Below, in pieces: positions 54,500 to 63,191 of a stretch of 64,000 nt of DNA; position 1 is the first letter of the stretch, and the number at the start of each line of letters is the position of its first letter. Source of the DNA: Silanimonas lenta DSM 16282 (GTDB taxonomy: Bacteria; Pseudomonadota; Gammaproteobacteria; Xanthomonadales; Xanthomonadaceae); the NCBI RefSeq assembly GCF_000429065.1, contig NZ_KE386845.1:28216-92215 (forward strand). Direction: 5' to 3'. The notes under the pieces were generated by a model, which had not been told where the DNA came from, did no database searches, and saw nothing but the letters and a program-made list of their open reading frames with translations. Position numbers and translations under genes: made by a program.

Positions 54500-56245
54500 T
54501 CACTCCTCGATCGGTCGGATGCTGCCGTCCACCAGCTCGGCGCCCTGCGCCAGCAGCTGCTGCACGATGGGGTCGGAACGGAAGCGCGCCTCGGCCTCGC
54601 GCTGGCGCTCGGATTTCTCGCGCTGCTGGCGGTCGAACAGGGTCTCGCCCGGGGCCGCGGCGGCAGCCTCGGCGAAACGCAGCGCGGGGGGGCGGCCGAA
54701 CAGCGGCGCCAGGGCCTCGGCGAGGCGGCGCACGCTGATGTCGGTCTTCATCGCCTCGCCTTCGGGTGGCAGGGCGAGCGTGAGCCCTTCGGCATCGCCG
54801 GCGACGAAGCGGGCATGGGCGGCGAGTTGCCCCGCCGGGCCACCCACCGCCTGCTGCTGCAGAGCCTCGAGCCAGTCCTCGTGGGAGGCGATCGGCACCC
54901 GGGCGGGCGAGGCCGGCGGCACCGGCATCGCCAGCGCGGCATTGCCGAGGGCGTCCACGGCCTCGGCGCGCGGCGGCTCGGCAAGGACCTCGGCGAAGGG
55001 CGAGGGCGGGGCCTTGCGCGGCGGCGCGGCGGGTTCGGGCCCGCTGGCGAAGGGCGAAGGCGGCGCCCGGCGCGGCGCCGGGGCCTCCACCATCGGCACG
55101 GCCATGCCACGCCCGGCGTCGGCACGGCCATGCGCGGCCTTGGCCTCGCCAGATGCATCGCCTGATCCCAGGGGCTGGAAGGCCAGCATCCTGAGCAGGC
55201 TCATCTCGAAGCCGACCCGCGGGCTCGGAGCCAGCGGCAGGTCGCGGGCGCCAGTGATGGCCATCTGGTACCAGAGCTGCACCAGCTCGGCCGGCACCTG
55301 CGAGGCGAGCGCCTCCACGTCCACGCCGTCCACCGGGCGCGCCGCCTCCGGCACCAGCTGCCTTACCTGCACGGCATGCAATGCGGCCGCCAGGTCCTCC
55401 AGCACCTGGGCGTAGTCGGGCGAGAAGGCGGCCATGGCCTCCACCTGCGCCAGCAGGGCCGGGCCATCGCCGGAGGCCAGGGCCGCCAGCAGTCCGCCGA
55501 TGGCCTGATGATCGAGGGTGCCGAGCATGGCGTGCACGGCCTCGGCCGTGAGCTGCCCGCCGCTGTAGGCAATGGCCTGGTCAAGCAACGAGAGGCCGTC
55601 GCGCAGCGAGCCGTCCGCCCCACGCGCCAGCAGAGCGAGCGCCGCATCCTCGGCCGGAATGCCTTCGGCATCGACGATGCGCCGCATCTGCCCTTCGATC
55701 TGCTCCTGCTCCAGGCGCCGCAGGTTGAACTGCAGACAGCGGGAGAGCACCGTCACCGGCAGCTTCTGCGGGTCGGTGGTGGCGAGCAGGAACTTCACGT
55801 GCTCCGGCGGCTCTTCCAGCGTTTTTAGCAACGCGTTGAAGGCGCTCTTCGAGAGCATGTGCACTTCGTCGATGAGGTAGACCTTCACCCGTCCGCGCGA
55901 GGGCAGGTACTGGGCGTTGTCGATCAGCTCGCGCACATCGTCCACGCCGGTATGGCTGGCGGCGTCGATCTCGATCAGGTCGACGAAGCGGCCGGCGTCC
56001 ACGTCCACGCATACCGCGCATTCGCCGCAGGGATCGGCGCCGCTGCCGCGCTCGCAGTTGAGCGACTTGGCGAAGATGCGCGAGATCGTGGTCTTGCCCA
56101 CGCCGCGGGTGCCGGTGAACAGGAAGGCGTGATGCACGCGCCCGGACTCGAGCGCGTTCGACAGGGCACGCACCACGTGCTCCTGCCCCACGAGTTCGGA
56201 GAAGCGCCGCGGGCGCCACTTCCGTGCGAGAACGAGATAGGCCAT
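54500..56245 (-). CDS. dnaX: DNA polymerase III subunits gamma and tau
   Basis: 581 residues. P-loop GTRGVGKTT (about 44-52), zinc module CERGSGADPCGECAVC, LIEIDAASHTGVDDVRE, and VYLIDEVHMLSKSAFNALLKTLEEPPEHV. The C-terminal Pro/Ala-rich linker and tau domain are complete. No A-rich slippery sequence like the E. coli frameshift site is visible, so a gamma product is not supported. Start MAYLVLARKWRP at 56245; the longer frame adds 18 residues unlike any DnaX. Confidence 0.96.
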   Translation of the reverse strand: MAYLVLARKWRPRRFSELVGQEHVVRALSNALESGRVHHAFLFTGTRGVGKTTISRIFAKSLNCERGSGADPCGECAVCVDVDAGRFVDLIEIDAASHTGVDDVRELIDNAQYLPSRGRVKVYLIDEVHMLSKSAFNALLKTLEEPPEHVKFLLATTDPQKLPVTVLSRCLQFNLRRLEQEQIEGQMRRIVDAEGIPAEDAALALLARGADGSLRDGLSLLDQAIAYSGGQLTAEAVHAMLGTLDHQAIGGLLAALASGDGPALLAQVEAMAAFSPDYAQVLEDLAAALHAVQVRQLVPEAARPVDGVDVEALASQVPAELVQLWYQMAITGARDLPLAPSPRVGFEMSLLRMLAFQPLGSGDASGEAKAAHGRADAGRGMAVPMVEAPAPRRAPPSPFASGPEPAAPPRKAPPSPFAEVLAEPPRAEAVDALGNAALAMPVPPASPARVPIASHEDWLEALQQQAVGGPAGQLAAHARFVAGDAEGLTLALPPEGEAMKTDISVRRLAEALAPLFGRPPALRFAEAAAAAPGETLFDRQQREKSERQREAEARFRSDPIVQQLLAQGAELVDGSIRPIEE

Positions 56246-56316
56246 GTCGCGCCCCGAAAACCGGCCTGCATTGTGCCAACCACGCCCGGCCTCCGCCATG
56301 CCGGGCGCCGGCGTAT

Positions 56317-56345
56317 TTGTGCCGGCGCCGGCGGGCCGGTATCAT
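56317..56345 (+). promoter_or_regulatory. Candidate promoter of tRNA-Ser(GGA) and ffs
   Basis: TTGTGC (56317-56322), 17-nt spacer, TATCAT (56340-56345), in the 156-nt gap between divergent dnaX and tRNA-Ser. The -10 is good and the -35 keeps TTG. Transcription would start about 50 nt before the tRNA. Confidence 0.45.
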
Positions 56346-56401
56346 TGGCGTTTCCTCAGGGCCGCGCCGGATGCCGGCCAGGGGGACCGCGCTGCGGGCG
56401 T

Positions 56402-56494
56402 GGACAGGTGTCCGAGTGGTTGAAGGAGCACGCCTGGAAAGTGTGTAAGCGGCTAAACCCCGCTTCGCGGGTTCGAATCCCGCCCTGTCCGCCA
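56402..56494 (+). tRNA. tRNA-Ser (anticodon GGA)
   Basis: 93 nt including encoded CCA. Acceptor stem GGACAGG / CCTGTCC with discriminator G; anticodon stem CACGC / GTGTG closes a loop CTGGAAA, giving GGA, which reads UCC and UCU; a long variable arm typical of class II tRNA follows; the T arm reads GCGGGTTCGAATCCCGC. Followed after about 25 nt by the 4.5S RNA. Confidence 0.95.
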
Positions 56495-56520
56495 ATCGCA
56501 GCCGCACGACCTCCTCCATG

Positions 56521-56628
56521 GCGGCCCCGCTGGCGCCTCCGCGACGGTAGGCCGAAAACCCCGCCAGGCCCGGAAGGGAGCAACGGTATCGGCCGATCCG
56601 GGTGCCGGAGTCACGCTGGCGGGGCCGT
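56521..56628 (+). ncRNA. ffs: Signal recognition particle 4.5S RNA
   Basis: The diagnostic core CCGGAAGGGAGCAACGG (symmetric and asymmetric internal loops that bind Ffh) lies near 56570-56585. The ends pair: GGCCCCGC (56523-56530) with GCGGGGCC (56619-56626), and the flanks ATGGC / GCCAT could extend the helix, so the precursor may reach 56518-56634. Works with Ffh in co-translational membrane targeting. The dnaX-tRNA-Ser-ffs neighbourhood is common in this group. Its last ~18 nt overlap the 3' end of the antisense metallo-hydrolase gene. Confidence 0.88.
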
Positions 56629-57378
56629 CGCCATTTCCGCTGAGGGAGGCGGCAGCGGCACCCGCTCTCCGGGCCGCGCCACGCGGTGGCCGCGGGCGCG
56701 CATGGCCTCCCCGTCCGCCGCGCTGGCGTAGTGATAGAGCAGGCAGCGCGCCAGCAGTTCTGCCGGGTACTCGCGCTCGAGCTCGTCGATGCCGGAGTGC
56801 GAGGGATTGCCAACGAGGCCGCAGTCGTGGGCCACGCGCTCGCCGGCGTCGGCCATGACCGCCAGCATCTCGGGAATCGGCCGGGTGTCGCCGGTCCAGA
56901 CGAGGCTGCCGCGCAGGCGCAGGCCGAAGGCGGTGTCCGGGCGGTGATGACGCACCGGGAACACCTCGAACCAGCAGCCACCGTGCCAGAAGCCCTCGCT
57001 CACCGGCACCAGCTGGAAGGCATCCCAGAAGTTGGCCCCGCCCTCGGCCAGTACGCCGGGGTAGTCGGCGAGCCGCCGCTGCAGGTGTGGCACCACCGGC
57101 GCCGGCACGTAGAGCCGCACCCGGCCACACAGCGCAGGGTCGAAATAGGCGGCGTAGAACAGGCGCTCCAGCCCCGCCACGTGGTCCATGTGCACATGGG
57201 TGATGAAGAGCGCGGTGGGCAGGCCGCCATAGGCCGCAAGATAGGCACTCAGAGCCTCCTGCCCGCAATCGATCATCAGAAACGGCACGCCCTCGCGCTC
57301 GATCACACCGGAGGCCGCGCCGAGCTGCGGCGCCGCGCCGGCATTGCCCACGCCGAGGAAATGCAGGGCCAGGCTCAC
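56611..57378 (-). CDS. Metallo-beta-lactamase-fold hydrolase
   Basis: 255 residues with GTG start at 57378. The metal-binding motif THVHMDH (HxHxDH) near residue 65, a further His in VRHHRPDTAFG, and WTGDTRPIPEM and VGNPSHSG are typical of the RNase Z-like branch of the superfamily. Substrate unknown. It shares four bases with the stop of the Kdo kinase gene (GTGA) and so is coupled to it. Confidence 0.85.
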   Translation of the reverse strand: MSLALHFLGVGNAGAAPQLGAASGVIEREGVPFLMIDCGQEALSAYLAAYGGLPTALFITHVHMDHVAGLERLFYAAYFDPALCGRVRLYVPAPVVPHLQRRLADYPGVLAEGGANFWDAFQLVPVSEGFWHGGCWFEVFPVRHHRPDTAFGLRLRGSLVWTGDTRPIPEMLAVMADAGERVAHDCGLVGNPSHSGIDELEREYPAELLARCLLYHYASAADGEAMRARGHRVARPGERVPLPPPSAEMATAPPA

Positions 57379-58091
57379 CGCAGGGCCTCCGCATGGGCCG
57401 CGCGCAGGCGTGCCATGCCGGCGTGGATGGCCTGCACCGGCACCTGACGTCGATGCTTGAGCATCGAGCGCTCGAGGCGGTCGAGCTCGGCGCCGCACCA
57501 GCGCCCCGGCCCGCCCTCGCGCCGCCCGCGGTCCCAGTCGATCACCGCGAACCGGCCGTCGTCGCAGCGCAGCACGTTGCGGGCATTGAGATCCGGATGG
57601 CGGGCACCGTGGCGGTGGAAGCGGGCGATGCACTGCCCCGCCGCCTCCCAGGGCACGCCGTCCACACCGGCATGCACCAGCGCCATGAGATCGGTGCGTG
57701 CCGGCAGGCGCTGCATCAGCAGGGCGGCGCGGTAGAACGGGCCCTCGCGCCACCAGGCGGCGGCGATCGGTCCTGGCACCGGCAGTCCGAGGCCGGCGAG
57801 TTCCTCCAGCAGGCGCAGTTCGCGCACGCAGCGCAGGCGCGACACTCCGGTAAACAGGTAGTGCTCGCGGCTCAGCCGGGCCACCCAGCCGCCGCGCCGG
57901 TAGAAGCGCAGCACGCCGGCGCCGAAGGGACCTTCGACATACCAGGCGCCGCCACGCCCGCCATCGCTGATCGGCAGGGCATTGGCGCCGTAGCGCGGTA
58001 CCTCGAACCATTCCGGGCGCGCGCGCCCCGCCCATGCCGCAGCGGCATGGACTCCGGCCACGCCATCGGCGGTCGACTCGGGCGCTATCAT
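57375..58091 (-). CDS. kdkA: 3-deoxy-D-manno-octulosonic acid kinase (LPS kinase family)
   Basis: 238 residues. The kinase-like fold has the catalytic loop HPDLNARNV, with the Asp present, and the DFG-equivalent VIDWDRG; SREHYLFTGVSRLRCVRELRLLEELAGLGLPVP is typical of KdkA/WaaP. KdkA phosphorylates Kdo in the lipopolysaccharide inner core. Start at 58091 (MIAPESTADG), 27 nt from the divergent heptosyltransferase GTG, a neighbour consistent with core assembly. Confidence 0.85.
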   Translation of the reverse strand: MIAPESTADGVAGVHAAAAWAGRARPEWFEVPRYGANALPISDGGRGGAWYVEGPFGAGVLRFYRRGGWVARLSREHYLFTGVSRLRCVRELRLLEELAGLGLPVPGPIAAAWWREGPFYRAALLMQRLPARTDLMALVHAGVDGVPWEAAGQCIARFHRHGARHPDLNARNVLRCDDGRFAVIDWDRGRREGGPGRWCGAELDRLERSMLKHRRQVPVQAIHAGMARLRAAHAEALR

Positions 58092-58118
58092 GCGCCGCAG
58101 TCTAGCAAGGCCCCTCGC

Positions 58119-59165
58119 GTGCCCGCCCTGCCCTCGTCCGTCTGCCTGTTCCGGCTCTCCGCGCTCGGCGATGCCACCCATGTGGTGCCCGTCGTGCGTG
58201 CCCTGCAACGTCACCGCCCCGGCATCGCCCTCACCTGGGTGATCGGCAAGGCCGAGGCGAAGCTGCTCGAAGGCCTCGAGGGCGTGGAGTTCATCGTTTT
58301 CGACAAGAAGGCGGGCCTGGGCGGAGTGCGCGCCCTGCGCCGGGCCCTGGCCGGCCGGCGCTTCGATGCCCTGCTGCAGATGCAGCTCGCGCTGCGGGCC
58401 AACCTGCTCTCCCGGCTGGTGCGCGCGGAGCGCCGCATCGGCTACGACAGGGCGCGCAGCAAGGAAGGCCACGCCCTGGCCATCGATGAGCGCATCGCGC
58501 CCGGCGGCTACCACGTGCTCGACGTGTTCGGCCGCTTCGCCGAGGCCCTGGGCTGCCCCATGGACCGGGTGGAATGGCGCCTACCGGTGCCGGCGGAAGC
58601 CCGCGACTGGGCCGCCGCCACCCTGCCCGGCGAGACCCCCACCCTGCTCGTCTCGCCCTGTTCCAGCCATCCGCTGCGCAACTGGCGAAGCGAGCGCTAC
58701 GCCGCAGTGGCCGGCGTGGCCCTGGCGCGTGGCTGGCGGGTGGTGCTCTGCGGCGGGCCTTCCGCGCTGGAACGCCGGATGGGCGATGCCATCCTCGCCG
58801 CTCTGCCACGGCGCGAGGGCGTGATCGACCTGATCGGCAAGGACACCTTCAAGCGCTTCCTCGCCCTGTGCGAACGCGCCTCGGTCCTGCTCGGCCCCGA
58901 TTCCGGGCCGGTGCACATGGCCAATGCCATGGGCTGCCGGGTGATCGCCCTGCACGCCTGCACCGATGCCGAGCGCAGCGGTCCTTACAGCGACCGGCGC
59001 TGGTCGCCGAACCGCTATGCCGAGGCCGCCGAACGCTTCCTCGGCCGGCCGGCCTCGGCCCTGCCCTGGGGCAAGCGCATCGAGTTCGAGGGCGTGATGG
59101 ACCTCGTCACCGTGGACGAGGTGGTGGAACGCTTCGAAGCCTGCGCCCGCGATCTCGGCGCCTGA
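58119..59165 (+). CDS. Glycosyltransferase family 9 (ADP-heptose:LPS heptosyltransferase type)
   Basis: 348 residues with a GTG start, AAGG about 8 nt upstream. VCLFRLSALGDATHVVPVVRAL at the N-terminus and LLGPDSGPVHMANAMGCRVIALH near residue 265 are GT9 hallmarks. It adds heptose to the LPS inner core at the cytoplasmic face, most likely heptosyltransferase I- or II-like; which one is not clear. The longer upstream frame is a shadow of the Kdo kinase gene. Confidence 0.88.
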   Translation: MPALPSSVCLFRLSALGDATHVVPVVRALQRHRPGIALTWVIGKAEAKLLEGLEGVEFIVFDKKAGLGGVRALRRALAGRRFDALLQMQLALRANLLSRLVRAERRIGYDRARSKEGHALAIDERIAPGGYHVLDVFGRFAEALGCPMDRVEWRLPVPAEARDWAAATLPGETPTLLVSPCSSHPLRNWRSERYAAVAGVALARGWRVVLCGGPSALERRMGDAILAALPRREGVIDLIGKDTFKRFLALCERASVLLGPDSGPVHMANAMGCRVIALHACTDAERSGPYSDRRWSPNRYAEAAERFLGRPASALPWGKRIEFEGVMDLVTVDEVVERFEACARDLGA

Positions 59166-59166
59166 T

Positions 59167-59586
59167 TCAGGACCGCGGCGGGGCGGCGCCCGGCGCGCGG
59201 TAATCCTGGTAGCTCTTCTCTTCCACGTAGGTCGAGCCGAGCCGCAGGTTGATGTCCTTCTTCACCCGGGCGCGCTCGTCGTTCTCGAAATACACCGCGC
59301 GGGCGAGGCGGATGAATTCCTCGTCGAAGGCCTGCGCCTTCTCCTTTAGCCGGATGTCGTCCTCGATCACCCAGAGGCGCTCGTTCACCGCCTTCAGCGC
59401 CGCCATCAGGTCGCGGATGTCGATGGCCGAGGCCGGATGGGCCGCCCAGGTGGCGCGCAGGGCCTCGAGTTCACGGCGCACGTTGGCCAGCTTCGCCTCG
59501 TCGCGGATGCGCTCGGACTTGATCTCGAGGATGGCGATCTTGTCGAGGAGTTCGCCGAAGGACACCGGCACGCTGATTTCGGACAT
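59167..59586 (-). CDS. DUF6165 family protein
   Basis: 139 residues, almost all helical and charged: SVPVSFGELLDKIAILEIKSERI, ALKAVNERLWVIEDDIRLKEKAQAFDEEFIRLARAVYFENDERARVKKDINLRLGSTYVEEKSYQDY. The pattern fits the uncharacterised DUF6165 family, often found beside LPS genes. No membrane segment. It converges on the heptosyltransferase stop (1 nt apart). Confidence 0.8.
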   Translation of the reverse strand: MSEISVPVSFGELLDKIAILEIKSERIRDEAKLANVRRELEALRATWAAHPASAIDIRDLMAALKAVNERLWVIEDDIRLKEKAQAFDEEFIRLARAVYFENDERARVKKDINLRLGSTYVEEKSYQDYRAPGAAPPRS

Positions 59587-59592
59587 CGCGGT

Positions 59593-60813
59593 CTAGCTCA
59601 CGGAAAAGGGCGACAGTCTAGCGCGGCGGCGGCGCGCCCAGCCGAGCACGGGCCGCTCCAGCAGCCCCCAGGACAGCAGGGCGATGGGGAGGGTGAGCAG
59701 CAGGCTGGCAAGGGCGAAGCCCTCCACGCCCCAGTGCGGCGGCACGAAGCCGCCGAGCTGCTGGCGCAGCAGCCACTGCACCGGGTAATGCCAGAGGTAA
59801 AGCCCGTAACTCACCACGCCAAGCCCATGCAGCGGCGCCGTGGCGAGCCGCCACGCCCGCCCACCGCCTGCCGGCATCGCAAGCACGGCATACAGCAGGC
59901 CCAGCGCCGGCAGGGTGGTGAGCAGGGGCCAGGCCCAGGTGAAGGGGCGGGCATCCACCACTCCGTTGTAGAGCCGTTCACCGCCGAGCAGGGGCAGGGC
60001 CGAGAGCAGGGCCAGAGCGAGCAGGGCGAGCAGCAGGGCGCCGGCCATGCCGCCCCGCCCGGCCCTGCCCGGCGCTCCCGCCCCGCTCCCGGCATCTCCC
60101 GGCAGGGGGCGCCGGCGCCCGGCCGGGGCTTCGGAAACCGCGGCCGCCCCGTTCGAGGCCCAGGCGCCGCTCCACCAGGCCGCCAGCACCGCGCCGGCCA
60201 CGAACTGCACCCAGCGCCCCGGCGCATGCTCGGCCCAGCCGATGCGCTGCTCGATGCCGACGTCCATGGTGGCGATTGCGCCACGCCAGAGCAGGGCGAG
60301 CAGGGCCGCCGCGAGCAGAAGCCCCAGGGCGCGACGGGGCGTGCGCAGCGACGGCAGGACGAGCGGCAGGGAGAGATAGAACACCGCCTCCACGGCCAGG
60401 CTCCACCAGGGGCCGAGATGGGCCGGCACCCAGGGCCAGGCATTCAGCCACAGCAGGACGTGCGCCAGCACGCTGCCGGCATCGGCCGGCTGCCAGCCGA
60501 TGGCCTTCACCCCCAGCCCGCCGAGCAGGGCGAGCACGACGAGCTGCAGGTAGTAGGCCGGCAGCAGGCGCGCCGCCCGCATCAGGTAAAGCCCCGGCCA
60601 GCCCCCTGGAGCGCGTAGCCCACCATACGCCAGCAGGAAGCCGGAGAGCACGAAGAACAGGTCCACGCCAAGCCAGCCGGCGCGCAACAGGGCGAGCCCC
60701 GGGGTCTCGACGCCGGGGGCCGGCGTGCCCGCCAGGGCCCAGGCATGGAAGAGCAGCACCCACAGCGCCGCCAGCCCTCGCAGCCCGGTCAGGCCGGGCA
60801 GCCGCTCAGCCAT
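59593..60813 (-). CDS. Acyltransferase 3 family membrane protein
   Basis: 406 residues with about ten membrane helices. LTGLRGLAALWVLLFHAWAL gives the family's N-terminal R..H motif, followed by FFVLSGFLLAYG and a C-terminal SYGLYLWHYPVQW. These enzymes O-acylate extracellular polysaccharides or LPS. It starts with MAERLPGL, 42 nt inside the longer frame, and is followed by the DUF6165 gene starting 6 nt past its stop. Confidence 0.9.
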   Translation of the reverse strand: MAERLPGLTGLRGLAALWVLLFHAWALAGTPAPGVETPGLALLRAGWLGVDLFFVLSGFLLAYGGLRAPGGWPGLYLMRAARLLPAYYLQLVVLALLGGLGVKAIGWQPADAGSVLAHVLLWLNAWPWVPAHLGPWWSLAVEAVFYLSLPLVLPSLRTPRRALGLLLAAALLALLWRGAIATMDVGIEQRIGWAEHAPGRWVQFVAGAVLAAWWSGAWASNGAAAVSEAPAGRRRPLPGDAGSGAGAPGRAGRGGMAGALLLALLALALLSALPLLGGERLYNGVVDARPFTWAWPLLTTLPALGLLYAVLAMPAGGGRAWRLATAPLHGLGVVSYGLYLWHYPVQWLLRQQLGGFVPPHWGVEGFALASLLLTLPIALLSWGLLERPVLGWARRRRARLSPFSVS

Positions 60814-60870
60814 GCCCGGAGGCTCCCGCCGGCCTTTGCCGGCTGGCCCCGCCACGGCGGGAGGCGGCGG

Positions 60871-60905
60871 AAAAAACGAAGGGCGCCCCGCGCGGGGACG
60901 CCCTT
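60871..60905 (-). terminator. Intrinsic terminator of tRNA-Ser(CGA)
   Basis: AAGGGCG-CCCCGCGCGGGG-CGCCCTT stem on the minus strand (60879-60905) followed by CGTTTTTT, starting 9 nt past the tRNA 3' end. Clean terminator for the monocistronic tRNA. Confidence 0.75.
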
Positions 60906-60913
60906 GCAGTGTC

Positions 60914-61004
60914 TGGCGGAGAGGGAGGGATTCGAACCCTCGAGGCGCTATGAACGCCTGCCTGATTTCGAGTCAGGTACAATCGACCACTCTGCCACCT
61001 CTCC
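60914..61004 (-). tRNA. tRNA-Ser (anticodon CGA)
   Basis: 91 nt including CCA. Acceptor stem GGAGAGG / CCTCTCC with discriminator G; anticodon stem CCTGA / TCAGG closes loop CTCGAAA, giving CGA, which reads UCG; long variable arm; T arm GAGGGTTCGAATCCCTC. UCG is expected to be frequent in this high-G+C genome. Stands alone between the acyltransferase and caspase-like genes. Confidence 0.95.
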
Positions 61005-61080
61005 GGTGGAACTTCCGCGCGGCAGCCCGGGGCCGGGCACCCGACGGAGCCGCGCATCATACACGCCCCACCCCGCAGGC

Positions 61081-63075
61081 TCAAGGCGCGCCGGCTCCCG
61101 TGCCGCCGCGCGCCTGCAGCACGAAGGTGCCGCTCTGGTGCCCGGCGAAGCGGATCGGGGCGAACTGCGGCTCCTGCACCACCGGCGAATCCAGGGTGGC
61201 CAGGGCGAGGGCCGCCGAGACGTCCTGATAGAGACGGGTGGCCTCGAGCACGCCCCGGCTGTCCTCCAGGACGTTGAGGAAGGCCTTGGCAAAGTAGCTG
61301 TGCCCGCTCGGCCCCACGTCCGGCACCGGCTGCACGCCGCCGGAGGTGAGCGCGAGGCGGGCGCGCCCTGCCGTGGCCTCCTTCAGCCAGCGCGCCATGC
61401 CGGCGGCATCGATGCTGGCATCGGCCACCGGCACCGAAGCGCGGGTCATGGTGCCGGAGTAACAGGAATCGGCCACCACCAGCACCCGCTTCGCCGGCAG
61501 GGTGTCCAGAAGCTCACTGATGGCACGGTTCGAGATCCAGGACTCGGGGCGACCGGACAGGCCGTCCGACGGCACCCAGTAGCCTTCCCCGCCCGCGGCG
61601 AGCTCGCCATGGCCGGCGTAGTAGATGAGCAGGTTGTCGTTCTCGCCCAGCGTCTTGCGCATCGCATCGATGGCACTCAGGATCTCCAGCCGCGTGGCAT
61701 TCAGCAGCAGCCGCGACTGGAAGCCGTAGCGCGATTCCAGCACCCGGGCCACCGCGGTGGCGTCGCGGGCGGCGCTGCGCAGGTCAGGGTAGTCGCTGCT
61801 GCCGTAGCGGTCGTTGCCGATGACGATGGCGTGGAACTTGCCGAGGGCGAGGCCGGCCGTGGCCGGCGCCACCATGCCGGTGCCACCACTGCCGGCGGCC
61901 ATCAGGGTGAACTCCAGAGTGGCCGTGCCGCCGTCGGGCCGGGTGGCGCTCACCACCACCGGCGTGCCGGCCTCGGCGGCCTGCAGCCGGGCCTGGAACA
62001 GGCCGGACTCACCGATCGGCACGGCCGTGCCATTCACCATGACCTCGCGCACGTCGCCGGCCCCGGCCACCCGGCCAGTGATGGTGCGCTCGCCCGGCGC
62101 CCCGCGCACCACCGCTGCCGGGCGGCCACGCATCGCTACCAGCGGCGGGTCGATCAGCTCCAGCCGCGCCACCAGGGCCGCACCGCCCTCGCCCACCCGC
62201 CGCTCCAGGCTGGCGATGAGGTTGCGCTGGCGGGCGAGCTGCACTTCCTGGTCGGCGAGCGAGTTCTCGAGCAGGCGCTGCAGGGCCACGTCATCGGCCT
62301 GCTTCGCCGCCTCGAGCTTGCGCCGCGTGGCCTCGAGCTCGCTCCGCGCCGCCGAGAGGGCGCGGCGGCGCTCCTCGAGCTGGGTGGTGAGGCGCGCCAC
62401 TTCGGCGCGCAGGGCCTCGGAGGTGGCGCGCTCGCGGGCCACGTCGGCCTCCAGCGCGCCGATGCGCTCGTCACGCTGCTGCAGCTCCACCTGCACCACC
62501 GAGGCATAGAGCAGTTCGTCCTCGATGCCGGCCCCGCGGCGGTAGAGGTTCACCGCCATGGCCGGGTCGCGGGCCACGCCCAGGCCCTCCTCGTAGAGCC
62601 AGCCGAGGTTGATCATGGCCCGCCGGTCGCCCTGGTCGGCGGCCTTCCTGAACCACTGGAAGGCCATGCCGTAATCCGGCGCGGTGCCAAGCCCCTTGGC
62701 ATAGATCTCGCCCACCGCGTTCTGCGCCTCGGCGCTGCCGGCCATGGCCGCCTCCAGCCAGACCTTCAGGGCCGTCTGGTAGTTGGCGCGGTCGTAGGCC
62801 ACGTACTCGCCGCCACGGATCTGGCAGTCGGCCTGGGTGGTGCGGATCGGCCGCCGGGCGCTCATGAAGGTGGCCTGGCGGCCGAGCTGGCGGATCTGCC
62901 CCGGCAGCAGGCAGTCCACCACCATCAGGTCCTCGGCATTGCGCACGCTGGGCCCGGACTGGGCCGCGAGCGGGGGCGCGGCGGCGCCGGCAGCGAGGAC
63001 CAGCAGGGCGCTGGCGAGCAGGGGAAGGGCGGCATGGCCACGGGGCCGGGACAGGGGGGCGTCGGAACGGATCAT
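61081..63075 (-). CDS. Exported caspase-family (C14) protease with Sel1 repeats
   Basis: 664 residues. Signal peptide (about 1-38), Sel1-like repeats (about 100-185: GSAEAQNAVGEIYAKGLGTAPDYGMAFQWFRKAADQGD and the next copy), a long coiled coil (about 195-300), an Ig-like beta segment (about 305-395) and a C-terminal caspase domain with His489 (YYAGHGELA) and Cys538 (VADSCYSGT), 49 residues apart as in active caspases. Export means it acts in the periplasm or outside the cell. Divergent from the Ig-like protein gene 116 bp away. Its target is unknown; the ends differ from classical metacaspases by the Sel1 and coiled-coil parts. Confidence 0.85.
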   Translation of the reverse strand: MIRSDAPLSRPRGHAALPLLASALLVLAAGAAAPPLAAQSGPSVRNAEDLMVVDCLLPGQIRQLGRQATFMSARRPIRTTQADCQIRGGEYVAYDRANYQTALKVWLEAAMAGSAEAQNAVGEIYAKGLGTAPDYGMAFQWFRKAADQGDRRAMINLGWLYEEGLGVARDPAMAVNLYRRGAGIEDELLYASVVQVELQQRDERIGALEADVARERATSEALRAEVARLTTQLEERRRALSAARSELEATRRKLEAAKQADDVALQRLLENSLADQEVQLARQRNLIASLERRVGEGGAALVARLELIDPPLVAMRGRPAAVVRGAPGERTITGRVAGAGDVREVMVNGTAVPIGESGLFQARLQAAEAGTPVVVSATRPDGGTATLEFTLMAAGSGGTGMVAPATAGLALGKFHAIVIGNDRYGSSDYPDLRSAARDATAVARVLESRYGFQSRLLLNATRLEILSAIDAMRKTLGENDNLLIYYAGHGELAAGGEGYWVPSDGLSGRPESWISNRAISELLDTLPAKRVLVVADSCYSGTMTRASVPVADASIDAAGMARWLKEATAGRARLALTSGGVQPVPDVGPSGHSYFAKAFLNVLEDSRGVLEATRLYQDVSAALALATLDSPVVQEPQFAPIRFAGHQSGTFVLQARGGTGAGAP

Positions 63076-63118
63076 CGGGGGCTCCGGTCGGCCTACCGGC
63101 AGGCGCCGGCGACGTGGC

Positions 63119-63124
63119 TATACT
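63119..63124 (+). promoter_or_regulatory. Candidate -10 box (TATACT) for the Ig-like protein gene
   Basis: TATACT, five of six, in the 116-nt gap between the divergent caspase and Ig-like genes; the start would lie about 60 nt before the ATG at 63192. A perfect AGGAGG at 63181-63186, 5 nt before that ATG, is the strongest ribosome binding site in the window and sets the start. Confidence 0.35.
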
Positions 63125-63191
63125 CCGGGGCACCCGCCGTTCACGCAAGCACAGGGGAATGCAAGCGTGGCCACCCCCCAGGAGGCATCCA

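Noticed and set aside
54500..56245. Programmed frameshift for a dnaX gamma product
   Set aside because: No A-rich slippery heptamer or downstream stem-loop is visible in the linker region.
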